From Pseudomonas sp. MYb185 (GTDB lineage: Bacteria > Pseudomonadota > Gammaproteobacteria > Pseudomonadales > Pseudomonadaceae): a stretch of 41,460 bases of DNA. Position 1 is the first letter of the stretch; every line of letters begins with the position of its first letter. Below are positions 17,311-25,257 of the stretch, piece by piece. The stretch covers positions 1-41,460 of the forward strand of contig NZ_PCQD01000019.1 in assembly GCF_002979975.1 (NCBI RefSeq), written 5' to 3'. The position numbers and the translations under genes are program-made. The notes below the pieces were generated by a model. That model had not been told where the DNA came from. It did no database searches and worked only from the letters and a program-made list of their open reading frames with translations.

Positions 17311-18297
17311 TTAAGGTTCACCTAGACTAGCTAATCGCGTCTTAAGCGCACCAAGTATCAATTCTTCTTTATACCGCTTATCCGGAAGCACTGCTTTAGA
17401 TGCAATAACATGAAGATCAAGGCCTGCCAGCTCATGCTGGGCAACACGAACACGCACAACTTGAGACTCATTCAGCGTGGAAAAAAAATCTCTAAACTTG
17501 AAATCGTCGCCCCTGAGATTATTATCCACTACCTCTAGCCAAACCCAAGGCACACCATAAGCCTGCGATATTATGAGACCATGCAGTGATGTTGAGATGC
17601 ATACTTTCGAGGAGCTGATACTATCGACAACATACTCCAAGTCTCTTTGCACATCCACAACCCCCACCCCATCTATCCCTGAAAAGCATTCAAGGAACCT
17701 AGACTTATGAGTATAATGAGGACAGACAGTAACCAAACCCCCAACTTCCCTCAAACTCGGCGTATAAAACAAAGGCATTATCAAGGCTGGATCACCTAGA
17801 GCATCTAGGTTAGACACTTTAACGCCGGCCTTTTTTAGCCAGCCTGCGGTTTCTTTCCCTCTCACAGACAAAATCTCAGGCTCATATTTTTTTATCAATC
17901 TCATCAACTGCTCTGTAGGCTGCTCTATTAATCCACTCCCCCAAACAATCATCCCTCTTCTATTAATATGATGCATTATACTGCCAACAGTCATAAATCC
18001 CGGCTCAGCTGAGTCAATTATATTCAAAACCGGATAACCAGTAATTTTTGAGATCAGATAAGGCCCTATCATATCGCCAAAATTAGGCAGCCCATCCCAG
18101 TAAACAACTGGAATAACACCTTTCAGCCCGAGTCCATTACAATTTAAAACTACCTCATTCAACCCAAATACCAGCCTTATATTTTTATTTGCATAAACTT
18201 TACGCCTAATCCTATTAGCAAGCCCCACTGGAAGAACGGCTCTCGCCAAAGCCTTAAAAAACCTTCCATCAACTATCGATTTATAAAAAAAACCCAT
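17311..18297 (-). CDS. Polysaccharide pyruvyltransferase family protein
   Basis: A 328-residue member of the CsaB-like pyruvyltransferase family: VVYWDGLPNFGDMIGPYL (about 68), IVWGSGLIEQP (about 118), LSVRGKETAGWL (about 145), LGDPALIMP (about 168) and CISTSLHGLIISQAYGVPWVW (about 236), the SLHG block near the phosphoenolpyruvate site. It would add a pyruvate ketal to a sugar of the repeat, giving negative charge. ATG 18297 is chosen since GAGGT lies 5 nt before it; the frame goes two codons further to TTG. Base composition is AT-richer than glmS or wbpO, like wzy, pointing to exchange within the cluster. Confidence 0.85.
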   Translation of the reverse strand: MGFFYKSIVDGRFFKALARAVLPVGLANRIRRKVYANKNIRLVFGLNEVVLNCNGLGLKGVIPVVYWDGLPNFGDMIGPYLISKITGYPVLNIIDSAEPGFMTVGSIMHHINRRGMIVWGSGLIEQPTEQLMRLIKKYEPEILSVRGKETAGWLKKAGVKVSNLDALGDPALIMPLFYTPSLREVGGLVTVCPHYTHKSRFLECFSGIDGVGVVDVQRDLEYVVDSISSSKVCISTSLHGLIISQAYGVPWVWLEVVDNNLRGDDFKFRDFFSTLNESQVVRVRVAQHELAGLDLHVIASKAVLPDKRYKEELILGALKTRLASLGEP

Positions 18298-18360
18298 GAA
18301 CAACCTCGCTATGTATATCTAAATACTTTGCCTTTGGCCCTGCAGGCCGACAAAGTTAAA

Positions 18361-19878
18361 CTACCCTCTTACAGCCCGCCCCAACATACCAACCAAAAAC
18401 TTTTTTTCAATTGAATCCAAACCCATAACCCAAACCATTAACAACGTGCCTAGTGAACTCCCGACCAGCCCAAAAAAAAGTAGCATATCGGAATTTGCTT
18501 GCAAAACCATAAAATAATTTAGAACTCCAGCCGCAACACCAACCAAAACGACCCGACAGATCACAATCCTTACATAGATATCGACCGACACCCCTGTCAA
18601 GCGTTTTAGTATAACTAGACGGGCGACCAACGCGATTAATGAAACCAAAATCCCAGACAGCATAATTAGTGCCGGATGGTACCACACCTTTATTAAAACA
18701 AAAGAAACAGGCATATTCATAAGCAATATACCCCCGACTACCGACTGGTATAGACGAATTTTCCCCGTAGCTTGCGCTGATGTCATCAGCGGTCTTGATA
18801 TAGAGTCAATCAAGGATACGATGATTGCTAGCCGCAGAAACAACGCGGCATACTCCGGAGGCTCCACCAACCATATTTCCAGTAACTGTTGAGTATAGAA
18901 AAGTACAGGCATCGCCAAAACCAACAAGATCAAGAAGTTATATCTTGATGCCCGTTGCACTAGGTCGTGCATTTTCTGACGATCTCCGCTTGCATAAAGC
19001 TTAACAATTTGCGGATTAACCGCCGCCTGTACGTTTGTCACAAACTGGTTCAGCGCTCCGTTGGCCTGCGTGGCTATACTGCGGCCGGCATTGACGACAG
19101 GGCCGAAGAAGATATTGAGCAGGACGTTATTGCCGTGCTCCGACAGCGCCGCCGCCAAGTTGCCCCATGTATTCCAAACAGTGAAACCCAACATGCTACG
19201 AAAGCCTACTGCATTAAACCCCCACTGCAGGCGTACAGAGGAAAAAATGATCCGATTGATCAGCAGGTAGCCGCTGAAGGTGATCAGCGCCACAACCAGC
19301 AACAAGGCGGCGTACATACTCAGTTTGTCGTAGGCCAAGTAGGATAAAAGCAATACCGCTACCAATTTGAGCAGGATATCGGCCATACTCATCAGGGCAA
19401 ACAGACCCATACGTTCATTGGCCATCAGCATAGCGATCAGGGGTACTGTCATCACGCTGACGGCAAAGGCAGCAACCGACAGGTGATAAGCCTGCAGCGC
19501 GGCTTGCAACCTGTCTGGCGAAATGGTCAGCTGGGTGCTGACAAACCAATAACCTAGGGTTTCAGCTATCAGGACAATGCAGGTGGCCAACAATGCGTGC
19601 ACCTGCAGACTCGTGTTAAACAGACCGCGCAGGTCGTTACCTTTATTCTGGCCCAGGTCAAAAGCAAAGTAGCGCTGGGTGGCGGTGGACATGGCGCCCT
19701 GCATAAAGCCGAGCAAGGCAACAAAACCGGCCACTACGTGGTAGGTACCAAAATCTTCCACCCCCAATACATCCAGCACCACGCGGGAGGTGTACAGGCC
19801 AATCGCCATGGCTAGCAGCATGCGGATGTAGAGCATACCCGTGTTGCGTAGAATGCGCTTGTGGTTGGTCGCTAACAT
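18361..19878 (-). CDS. wzx: O-unit flippase Wzx (MOP superfamily)
   Basis: A 505-residue inner-membrane protein with about 12-14 hydrophobic segments. The N-terminus RNTGMLYIRMLLAMAIGLYTSRVVLDVLGVEDFG is split here by function: first helix, then the typical Arg-containing turn of polysaccharide flippases. The region NAGRSIATQANGALNQFVTNV (about 265) is also typical. It moves the lipid-linked unit across the membrane for Wzy. It is the second gene of the predicted minus-strand operon, 456 nt after glmS. The 3' third is AT-richer than the 5' part. Only one flippase is seen in the window. Confidence 0.9.
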   Translation of the reverse strand: MLATNHKRILRNTGMLYIRMLLAMAIGLYTSRVVLDVLGVEDFGTYHVVAGFVALLGFMQGAMSTATQRYFAFDLGQNKGNDLRGLFNTSLQVHALLATCIVLIAETLGYWFVSTQLTISPDRLQAALQAYHLSVAAFAVSVMTVPLIAMLMANERMGLFALMSMADILLKLVAVLLLSYLAYDKLSMYAALLLVVALITFSGYLLINRIIFSSVRLQWGFNAVGFRSMLGFTVWNTWGNLAAALSEHGNNVLLNIFFGPVVNAGRSIATQANGALNQFVTNVQAAVNPQIVKLYASGDRQKMHDLVQRASRYNFLILLVLAMPVLFYTQQLLEIWLVEPPEYAALFLRLAIIVSLIDSISRPLMTSAQATGKIRLYQSVVGGILLMNMPVSFVLIKVWYHPALIMLSGILVSLIALVARLVILKRLTGVSVDIYVRIVICRVVLVGVAAGVLNYFMVLQANSDMLLFFGLVGSSLGTLLMVWVMGLDSIEKKFLVGMLGRAVRG

Positions 19879-20334
19879 GGTTTCACTGAAGTGATGAAGG
19901 TTAATTAAGAAATTCTAGTGGATTGGTTCTATACTGCTTGCCGTTTTTTATTCTGAATAACGCGTGACAATTGTATGGATTGGTTGTTGCCGATGTTAAA
20001 CAGGAGGTAGCGGGGGGGGGTATCCAGCAAGTAGTTGAATGGCCTTGATTTCTTTCAGCAGGCTGCTGATACGCAATCAGTGATACCACCCCGCTAGTTA
20101 TACGGGTGACCATAAGAAACTCATTTTATTCGATTTAGCTGAGGCAGTCTGTTTTGACAACTCAAGAAACTCGGCAAACTGCTCCGGTCCGCTTGAGCTA
20201 CCATCTACCCGCTCGGTCAACTCTTCCTGCTCCAAACCACCTCTTTAGCTTGTCCATGTATCACGGCAGGGCTTCGCCCTTTCTCATCAAACTGGCGCTC
20301 GACGCTCCCTGGAAAGGGAGCGTCGAGCAGCTGG
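19879..20334. other. 456-nt intergenic stretch between wzx and glmS
   Basis: No convincing gene on either strand; a short plus-strand open frame at 20154-20414 overlaps the end of glmS and has no coding character. It holds the hairpin at 20297-20328 and a run of nine G at 20012-20020 (plus strand). Confidence 0.5.
20297..20328. terminator. Strong hairpin after glmS
   Basis: Perfect 14-bp arms GCTCGACGCTCCCT / AGGGAGCGTCGAGC around a GGAA loop (UUCC on the minus strand), 7 nt beyond the glmS stop. It lacks a clean U-tract, so it may terminate partly or protect the glmS mRNA. If the cluster is read from ops through glmS into wzx, RfaH-modified polymerase would have to pass it. Confidence 0.6.
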
Positions 20335-22164
20335 TTATTCCACCGTTACGGATTTGGCCAGGTTTCTTGGCTTGTCTACGTCTGTGCCCTTTACCAGTGC
20401 CACATGATAACTAAGCAGTTGCAGCGGCAGGGTGTAGATGATGGGCGATACGCTTTCATAGACCCAAGGCAGCTCTATGTGGGTTATACCTTCGCCGTTG
20501 TCCAGCTCTGCCCTTTCGCAAGCAAAGTTGATCAGTTGACCACCACGGGCGCGCACTTCCTGCAGGTTGGATTTGAGTTTTTCCAGCAGGCTGTCACTGG
20601 GGGCAATGCTGACCACTGGCATGTCCTCATCGACCAGTGCCAGCGGGCCGTGCTTAAGCTCTCCTGCAGCGTAAGCTTCCGCATGGATATAGGAGATTTC
20701 TTTGAGCTTAAGAGCTCCTTCCATGGCGATTGGGTAGTGAGTGCCGCGACCAAGGAACAATGCATGATGTTTATTGGCGAAGGTGGAGGCTAACTCTTCG
20801 ATCTGGCCATCTAGGCTCAAAGCCTGCTCAACCAAGACCGGCAGGCCGCGTAGCGCACGCACGTTTGCGCTGATCAGTTCGGGCGCGCGGTTATTGACTT
20901 GGGCCAAGGCAGTAGTCAGCCACAACAGGGCGACCAGTTGGGTTGTAAAAGCTTTTGTGGAGGCTACGCCAATTTCCGGTCCAGCCTGGGTAAGCAGGCG
21001 CCAGTCAGCCTCGCGCACCAAAGAGCTGCCAGCCACGTTACAGATGGCCAAACTGGCCAGGTAGCCCTGTTCCTTTGAGTAGCGCAGTGCGGCCAAGGTG
21101 TCTGCGGTCTCACCGGACTGGGAGATAGTAATAAGAAGGGTATTGGCTGGTACGGCGACCTGACGGTAGCGGTATTCGCTGGCGACTTCTACCTGGCAAG
21201 GCAAACCGGCCTGCTCCTCAATCCAGTAACGCGCTACCAAACCGGCGTGGTAGCTGGTGCCACAGGCAACTATATGAATGTTCTGGATATCGGCCAGACG
21301 GGTTTCCGCTTCCGGACCCAGCACGGCTGTCAGCACGTGGTCTTCGGCAAGGGTGCCATCCAGCGTGTTGGCAATAGCGGCGGGCTGCTCATAAATTTCC
21401 TTGATCATATAGTGACGATACTCGCCTTTTTCCAAGCTGTGCGCTGCGTGTTCGTAGCGTAGTATCGGGTATTCCACCGCTTGGTTCTGACGGTTCCAAA
21501 TTTCGCGACTTTCCATCGTCAGCCGGGCGTGGTCACCTTCTTCCAGATAAACGAACTGGTCCGTCACTTGCAAAAGAGCCAATGGATCAGAAGCGATAAA
21601 ACGCTCCTCGCTACCCTCACCTATTACCAATGGGCTACCCATACGAGCGCAGTAGAGGGTATTGGGTTCGTCCTGATGGATCACCCCGAGGGCGTAGGCA
21701 CCATGAAGTTCAGCCAGGGTAGTGCGGAAGGCACAGAGTAGGTTTTTCTTTTGGGCGTAGTGATGTGCCAGCAGGTGGGCAACTACTTCAGTGTCGGTTT
21801 CCGAGGTGAAGTTGTAGCCGAGCTCGATCAGTTTTTTACGCAGTGCGCCATGATTTTCGATAATGCCGTTATGGACGATGGCCAGACGTTCGGAGATATG
21901 CGGGTGGGCATTACGTTCAGCCGGTTTACCGTGGGTGGCCCAACGGGTGTGAGCTATACCCAAATGGCCATGGACGGGTTCTGCTTCCAGAGCATTTTCC
22001 AGCTCGATGACCTTACCTACCGCTCTGGTGCGTCTGATGCCGTTGCCGCTGGCAAGAACTGCGACGCCAGCAGAGTCATAGCCGCGGTATTCGAGGCGGC
22101 GTAGCCCCTCTATAAGGATGGGGGTGATATTGCGTTTAGCGACTGCACCTACTATTCCGCACAT
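20335..22164 (-). CDS. glmS: Glutamine-fructose-6-phosphate aminotransferase
   Basis: A 609-residue full-length GlmS. The N-terminal glutaminase domain begins MCGIVGAVA, with Cys2 as nucleophile, and RRLEYRGYDSAGVA. Two SIS isomerase domains carry VACGTSYHAGL and ISQSGETADT (first) and LGRGTHYPIAMEGALKLKEIS (second). The C-terminus ends NLAKSVTVE as in the family. It makes glucosamine 6-phosphate, the entry point to UDP-GlcNAc and so to the WbpP/WbpO sugars. The start has AGGA about 7 nt upstream. Placement at the head of a polysaccharide cluster is unusual; in many pseudomonads glmS is near the atp operon, so this may be a dedicated second copy. Confidence 0.96.
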   Translation of the reverse strand: MCGIVGAVAKRNITPILIEGLRRLEYRGYDSAGVAVLASGNGIRRTRAVGKVIELENALEAEPVHGHLGIAHTRWATHGKPAERNAHPHISERLAIVHNGIIENHGALRKKLIELGYNFTSETDTEVVAHLLAHHYAQKKNLLCAFRTTLAELHGAYALGVIHQDEPNTLYCARMGSPLVIGEGSEERFIASDPLALLQVTDQFVYLEEGDHARLTMESREIWNRQNQAVEYPILRYEHAAHSLEKGEYRHYMIKEIYEQPAAIANTLDGTLAEDHVLTAVLGPEAETRLADIQNIHIVACGTSYHAGLVARYWIEEQAGLPCQVEVASEYRYRQVAVPANTLLITISQSGETADTLAALRYSKEQGYLASLAICNVAGSSLVREADWRLLTQAGPEIGVASTKAFTTQLVALLWLTTALAQVNNRAPELISANVRALRGLPVLVEQALSLDGQIEELASTFANKHHALFLGRGTHYPIAMEGALKLKEISYIHAEAYAAGELKHGPLALVDEDMPVVSIAPSDSLLEKLKSNLQEVRARGGQLINFACERAELDNGEGITHIELPWVYESVSPIIYTLPLQLLSYHVALVKGTDVDKPRNLAKSVTVE

Positions 22165-22245
22165 AGGGTTTTCCTGCTTTTACATTGTTCGTTGATCGCT
22201 GAGCCGATGCTCGGTGATACAAAAGGTGGGCGTCCTTTGGACGCC

Positions 22246-22269
22246 ATCGCGCCGAGGCGGCGCTCCTAC
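22246..22269 (-). repeat. REP-like hairpin of the GTAGGAGCG type
   Basis: Minus strand reads GTAGGAGCGCCGCCTCGGCG then CGAT: arms GCGCCG / CGGCGC. This GTAGGAGCG...CGAT pattern is a well-known dispersed repeat class in Pseudomonas. It lies in the glmS leader next to R5. Confidence 0.7.
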
Positions 22270-22271
22270 AA

Positions 22272-22297
22272 GGCGTAGCGCGGGGACGCTACACCCC
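22272..22297 (-). repeat. REP-like palindrome, copy R5 (short form, minus orientation)
   Basis: Minus strand reads GGGGTGTAGCGTCCCCGCGC then TACGCC: same ends as R1-R4 with a short loop. It lies about 15 nt downstream of the ops element in the transcript leading to glmS. Confidence 0.72.
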
Positions 22298-22312
22298 AAA
22301 TCCAATTTTTGG

Positions 22313-22326
22313 CACGCTACCGCCCC
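22313..22326 (-). promoter_or_regulatory. ops / JUMPstart core element for RfaH
   Basis: Minus strand reads GGGGCGGTAGCGTG, identical over 14 nt to the ops core of the enterobacterial JUMPstart sequence, with TTAA a few nt upstream as in JUMPstart. It is about 150 nt upstream of glmS, in the direction of the whole sugar cluster, and directly follows rfaH. RfaH binds this element in the non-template strand of paused polymerase and becomes an antitermination and translation-coupling factor (established for E. coli). Nearby REP elements share the GTAGCG string, so a decayed repeat is the alternative, but the CGGTAGCGTG part does not fit the repeats. Confidence 0.72.
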
Positions 22327-22431
22327 AAGATTTAATGTCGTCTTCTTGAGGACATACCAAATCAAATTGTTGACGCCGGGACGTTGACGCCACGGCGCTA
22401 GTGAGACAGCAGTTGTTTCAAAATGTTCGAA

Positions 22432-22938
22432 TCAGATTTTCAACGCTTTCAGCGGCACGCGTATCTGTTGCTGCCGGTGCAGTAAGTTGAGCAGAATGAT
22501 TGCGCGCTCTTCGCCATCCGCTTTGCAGAAAATGGCATCCAGATCCTTGAATGGGCCTTCGGTAATAGTCACTTGCGTGCCCGCCTCAAATAGTGGCTTA
22601 TCGCCAACATCCATTAGGCGCGACTGCAGGCCATGAATAATCTCATCCGGTACAGCAAGGGGTTCATTGGCAAAGGTGACAAGACGCTGCACGCCCCGAG
22701 TGGAGCGGATGCTGTGCCAGTTATCGGTCAGCTTGCAGAGATTGATGAAAAGATACCCAGGGAATAATGGCTGTTGTGTGACAGTCCTCTTCCCTTTATG
22801 GATCTTCTCGACGGAATGCAGGGGGCAGTAACAGGCAAAATGCTGGTTGCGCAAGTTCTCTTCAGCACGGACTTCTTGTCTTGGCTTGCTTTGAATTAGA
22901 TACCATTGTGCTACCACAGAATCTTTAGGCACAGCCAT
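22432..22938 (-). CDS. rfaH: Transcription antiterminator RfaH (NusG paralogue)
   Basis: A 168-residue operon-specific NusG paralogue: N-terminal NGN domain with QWYLIQSKPRQEVRAEENL (about 10), YCPLHSVEKIHKGKRTVTQQPLFPGYLFI (about 40-68), STRGVQRLVTFANEP (about 85) and a C-terminal KOW-like domain, ITEGPFKDLDAIFCKADGEERAIILLNLL (about 125-153). It closely follows E. coli RfaH (about 162 residues) in these blocks. ATG 22938 is chosen because AGGAAAGG directly precedes it; in-frame ATGs at 22962 and 22977 would add 8-13 unrelated residues. The probable ops target lies about 105 nt beyond its stop. Confidence 0.9.
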   Translation of the reverse strand: MAVPKDSVVAQWYLIQSKPRQEVRAEENLRNQHFACYCPLHSVEKIHKGKRTVTQQPLFPGYLFINLCKLTDNWHSIRSTRGVQRLVTFANEPLAVPDEIIHGLQSRLMDVGDKPLFEAGTQVTITEGPFKDLDAIFCKADGEERAIILLNLLHRQQQIRVPLKALKI

Positions 22939-23152
22939 TCCTTTCCTGTCGCTTGCGTGGCTCATCGGATAAGACATGTCCTACATGCCGTGCGGCCCAT
23001 CACAAGGGGTGCGATATTACCGAGGCTTTACCTTTGCTTACAAGTCTTGACAGCCCTAAGGATAAGAACAGTTATCATAACCGAGACAGCTACCTGATCA
23101 CCTCCCTGTTTTTGGGTATTTACAATAGTCTTTTTGCTATAACACCAGAGCA

Positions 23153-24553
23153 TTAAGGAATAACAATTTCAAACGTGCGTTTATTTCGCCGGGCTTCAGC
23201 CAGTAGCGCCTGGGCCAAACCTCGCTTGGCATCCTGTTCCCCGTGCACCAAGCGAATCTCCTCCGGCCAGTGGCGCATACGGGTGATAAAACGTACCAGC
23301 CCCGCCTGATCGGCATGCGCTGAATAGCCACCTAGGGTGGTGATACCTGCCCGGATATCAAACCGCTCCCCTTCCAGCTCCACATAGCCACCCTGAGGAC
23401 CGAACTGCTGAATAGCCCTGCCTGGCGTGCCTTGCGCCTGATAACCGGTGAAGATGATGTTATGCCTTGGCTCTTCGATCATCGCCTTGAGGTAGTTGAT
23501 TATCCTGCCCGCACTGCACATACCATTGCCGGTAATGACGATGGCGGGTTGCCGGGTATGGGCCAGGCGATTGACCATGGCCTGGTGCTGACCATGAGAA
23601 GTGACCGTCAATAATTGCTCAAAACCCAACGGCTTGCGGCCCTTGGCTATTTTGGCCAACGCTTCCTTTGCCCAATAAGGTTTGAGTTGCCGATAGAGAG
23701 CAGTGAAACGCGTCGCCAAAGGGGCATCCAGGATGACCGGCATCTCGCTCCAGTCACCTTGCTGGCTGGTGATGATCTCTTCGAGCTCATACAGCAGCTC
23801 CTGGGTCCGCCCAATACTGAAGGCCGGGATCAATACCGTGCCCCCATCCGCCAGCGCTTGTTCAAGAGCTGTTTGAAAGCGCTGGCGACGGGTACGGCGG
23901 TCTTCGTGCAAGCGGTCACCGTAGGTGCTTTCCAATACCACCACATCTGCACGATAGGGAATATCCGGCGGTGGCAACAGCGGCGCATGCGGCGCGCCCA
24001 GATCACCCGAGAAGATGATTCGGCGGCTGCGTTTTTCCTGGGGGTACCGTACATCGCATTCTACCCAAGCAGAACCAAGAATATGACCAGCCCGCTGGAA
24101 CCGAATGCGACAGACAAGGTCTGTACGCTCAACGATGGTTATCCATTCACGGTAGGGTTTGCCATACAGCATGGGCTGGACCCGCTTGATAAAGCGCTCG
24201 GCGAGTTGGGCGTCACGCTGGATACCGACCATGAAGGCGTCTTCCAGCACGGTGGGCAGCAGCATGGCTGAAGGCTCTGTGCAATAGACCGGTCCTTGAA
24301 AGCCTGCGGCAATCAGCCACGGAAGCCTGCCCACGTGATCGACATGCACATGGGTAAGAACCAGAGCCTGGACGCCAGCCAAGGAAAATTCGATGTTGAG
24401 TTCATTGGCCTTGGCGCCGCGCCCTGATGCTTCAGCCCCCTGGAACAGGCCGCAGTCGATCAGGATACTCGCATCAGGCGTGAGGTGCAGTTGATGGCAG
24501 GAGCCGGTGACGCCATGGGTGGCGCCGTGATGCTCGACTTTCGGGTAGGTCAT
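23153..24553 (-). CDS. MBL-fold beta-CASP metallo-hydrolase (RNA-processing type)
   Basis: A 466-residue protein with the metallo-beta-lactamase metal motif LTHVHVDHVGRLP (about residue 66), the later SGDLGAPHAPLLP (about 185), a beta-CASP insert with STYGDRLHED (about 210) and a C-terminal RNA-specificity motif ITTLGGYSAHADQ (about 410). Members cut or trim RNA; some bacterial ones are uncharacterised. No signal peptide. It is transcribed away from wzb and toward rfaH, but its stop lies 215 nt before the rfaH start and a link to the capsule genes is not evident. Confidence 0.9.
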   Translation of the reverse strand: MTYPKVEHHGATHGVTGSCHQLHLTPDASILIDCGLFQGAEASGRGAKANELNIEFSLAGVQALVLTHVHVDHVGRLPWLIAAGFQGPVYCTEPSAMLLPTVLEDAFMVGIQRDAQLAERFIKRVQPMLYGKPYREWITIVERTDLVCRIRFQRAGHILGSAWVECDVRYPQEKRSRRIIFSGDLGAPHAPLLPPPDIPYRADVVVLESTYGDRLHEDRRTRRQRFQTALEQALADGGTVLIPAFSIGRTQELLYELEEIITSQQGDWSEMPVILDAPLATRFTALYRQLKPYWAKEALAKIAKGRKPLGFEQLLTVTSHGQHQAMVNRLAHTRQPAIVITGNGMCSAGRIINYLKAMIEEPRHNIIFTGYQAQGTPGRAIQQFGPQGGYVELEGERFDIRAGITTLGGYSAHADQAGLVRFITRMRHWPEEIRLVHGEQDAKRGLAQALLAEARRNKRTFEIVIP

Positions 24554-24676
24554 GGCGAAGCCCTTTTGCCTTAGAATTGGATGAGCATGCTATGAAATGC
24601 AAACTGCTGCCGTGACTTGTGGCACACTTCGGGACAGGTTTTTCAATGAACGGATATGAAGATTTGCGCCATGTCA

Positions 24677-24703
24677 TTGAAATATCACGGTGACATATAT
24701 AAT
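24677..24703 (+). promoter_or_regulatory. Candidate promoter of the export operon
   Basis: TTGAAA at 24677-24682 and TATAAT at 24698-24703 with a 15-nt spacer, shorter than ideal, about 90 nt upstream of wzb. The leader that follows contains a GGGCG...CGCCC inverted repeat. Confidence 0.35.
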
Positions 24704-24792
24704 TCGGCGCCTTCCTTGACGTTACAGGGCGTTATATCTAAAGTTGCGCCCTTTACCAGATAGCCCGCATACCATGGACGCGATAGAACTGC

Positions 24793-25230
24793 ATGTTTAA
24801 ATCTATTTTGGTTGTTTGTGTGGGCAATATCTGCCGCAGCCCAACCGGTGAAGCGCTGCTCAAGGCCAAGCTGGCCGGCAGGAGTATTCAAGTCAGCTCG
24901 GCAGGCCTGGGCGCCCTGGTTGGCAAGCCCCTTGATGCCACAGCGGCTGAGGTCCTGACCACCCTTGGGCACTCCCTTTCCGAACATCAGGCTCGGCAGT
25001 TGACCGTCGAGATGCTGCGTGAAGCGGATCTGATCCTCGCCATGGAACAGAAGCACCTGCAGTCCATCCATGCCATGGCACCCGAAGCACGCGGTAAAAC
25101 TTTTCTGTTCGGCAAGTGGTCCGATAACCGGGAAGTGCCTGACCCCTACCGTCAGCAGCGCCCCGCTTTTGAACACGTACTCAAGCTTCTTGATGAGTCA
25201 GCCGACGCCTGGCTGCCTTACCTCAAGTGA
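24793..25230 (+). CDS. wzb: Low-molecular-weight protein-tyrosine phosphatase (Wzb/Etp)
   Basis: A 145-residue cytoplasmic phosphatase. The N-terminus holds the P-loop VCVGNICRSP (CX5R, Cys about residue 9) and the C-terminal part the general-acid loop VPDPYRQQ (Asp about 116). In Wzy-dependent systems it removes phosphate from the tyrosine tail of the Wzc/Etk kinase, and cycling between the two controls export. It is first in the plus-strand operon, 27 nt before wzc. Confidence 0.95.
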   Translation: MFKSILVVCVGNICRSPTGEALLKAKLAGRSIQVSSAGLGALVGKPLDATAAEVLTTLGHSLSEHQARQLTVEMLREADLILAMEQKHLQSIHAMAPEARGKTFLFGKWSDNREVPDPYRQQRPAFEHVLKLLDESADAWLPYLK

Positions 25231-25257
25231 TGTCATTTCCGTTATAGAGAGCACCTG

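Noticed and set aside
20154..20414. Short plus-strand open frame between wzx and glmS
   Set aside because: Overlaps the glmS end and its hairpin, with no coding character or recognised motif.
22165..22431. Possible glmS ribozyme in the glmS leader
   Set aside because: The leader is made of REP hairpins and ops; no glmS ribozyme core was recognised, and it is typical of Gram-positive glmS.
23085..23157. JUMPstart-like fragments TGCTCTGGTG and GGTAGCTGT upstream of rfaH
   Set aside because: Separated by about 50 nt and without the ops core; the true 14-nt core lies downstream of rfaH at 22313-22326.
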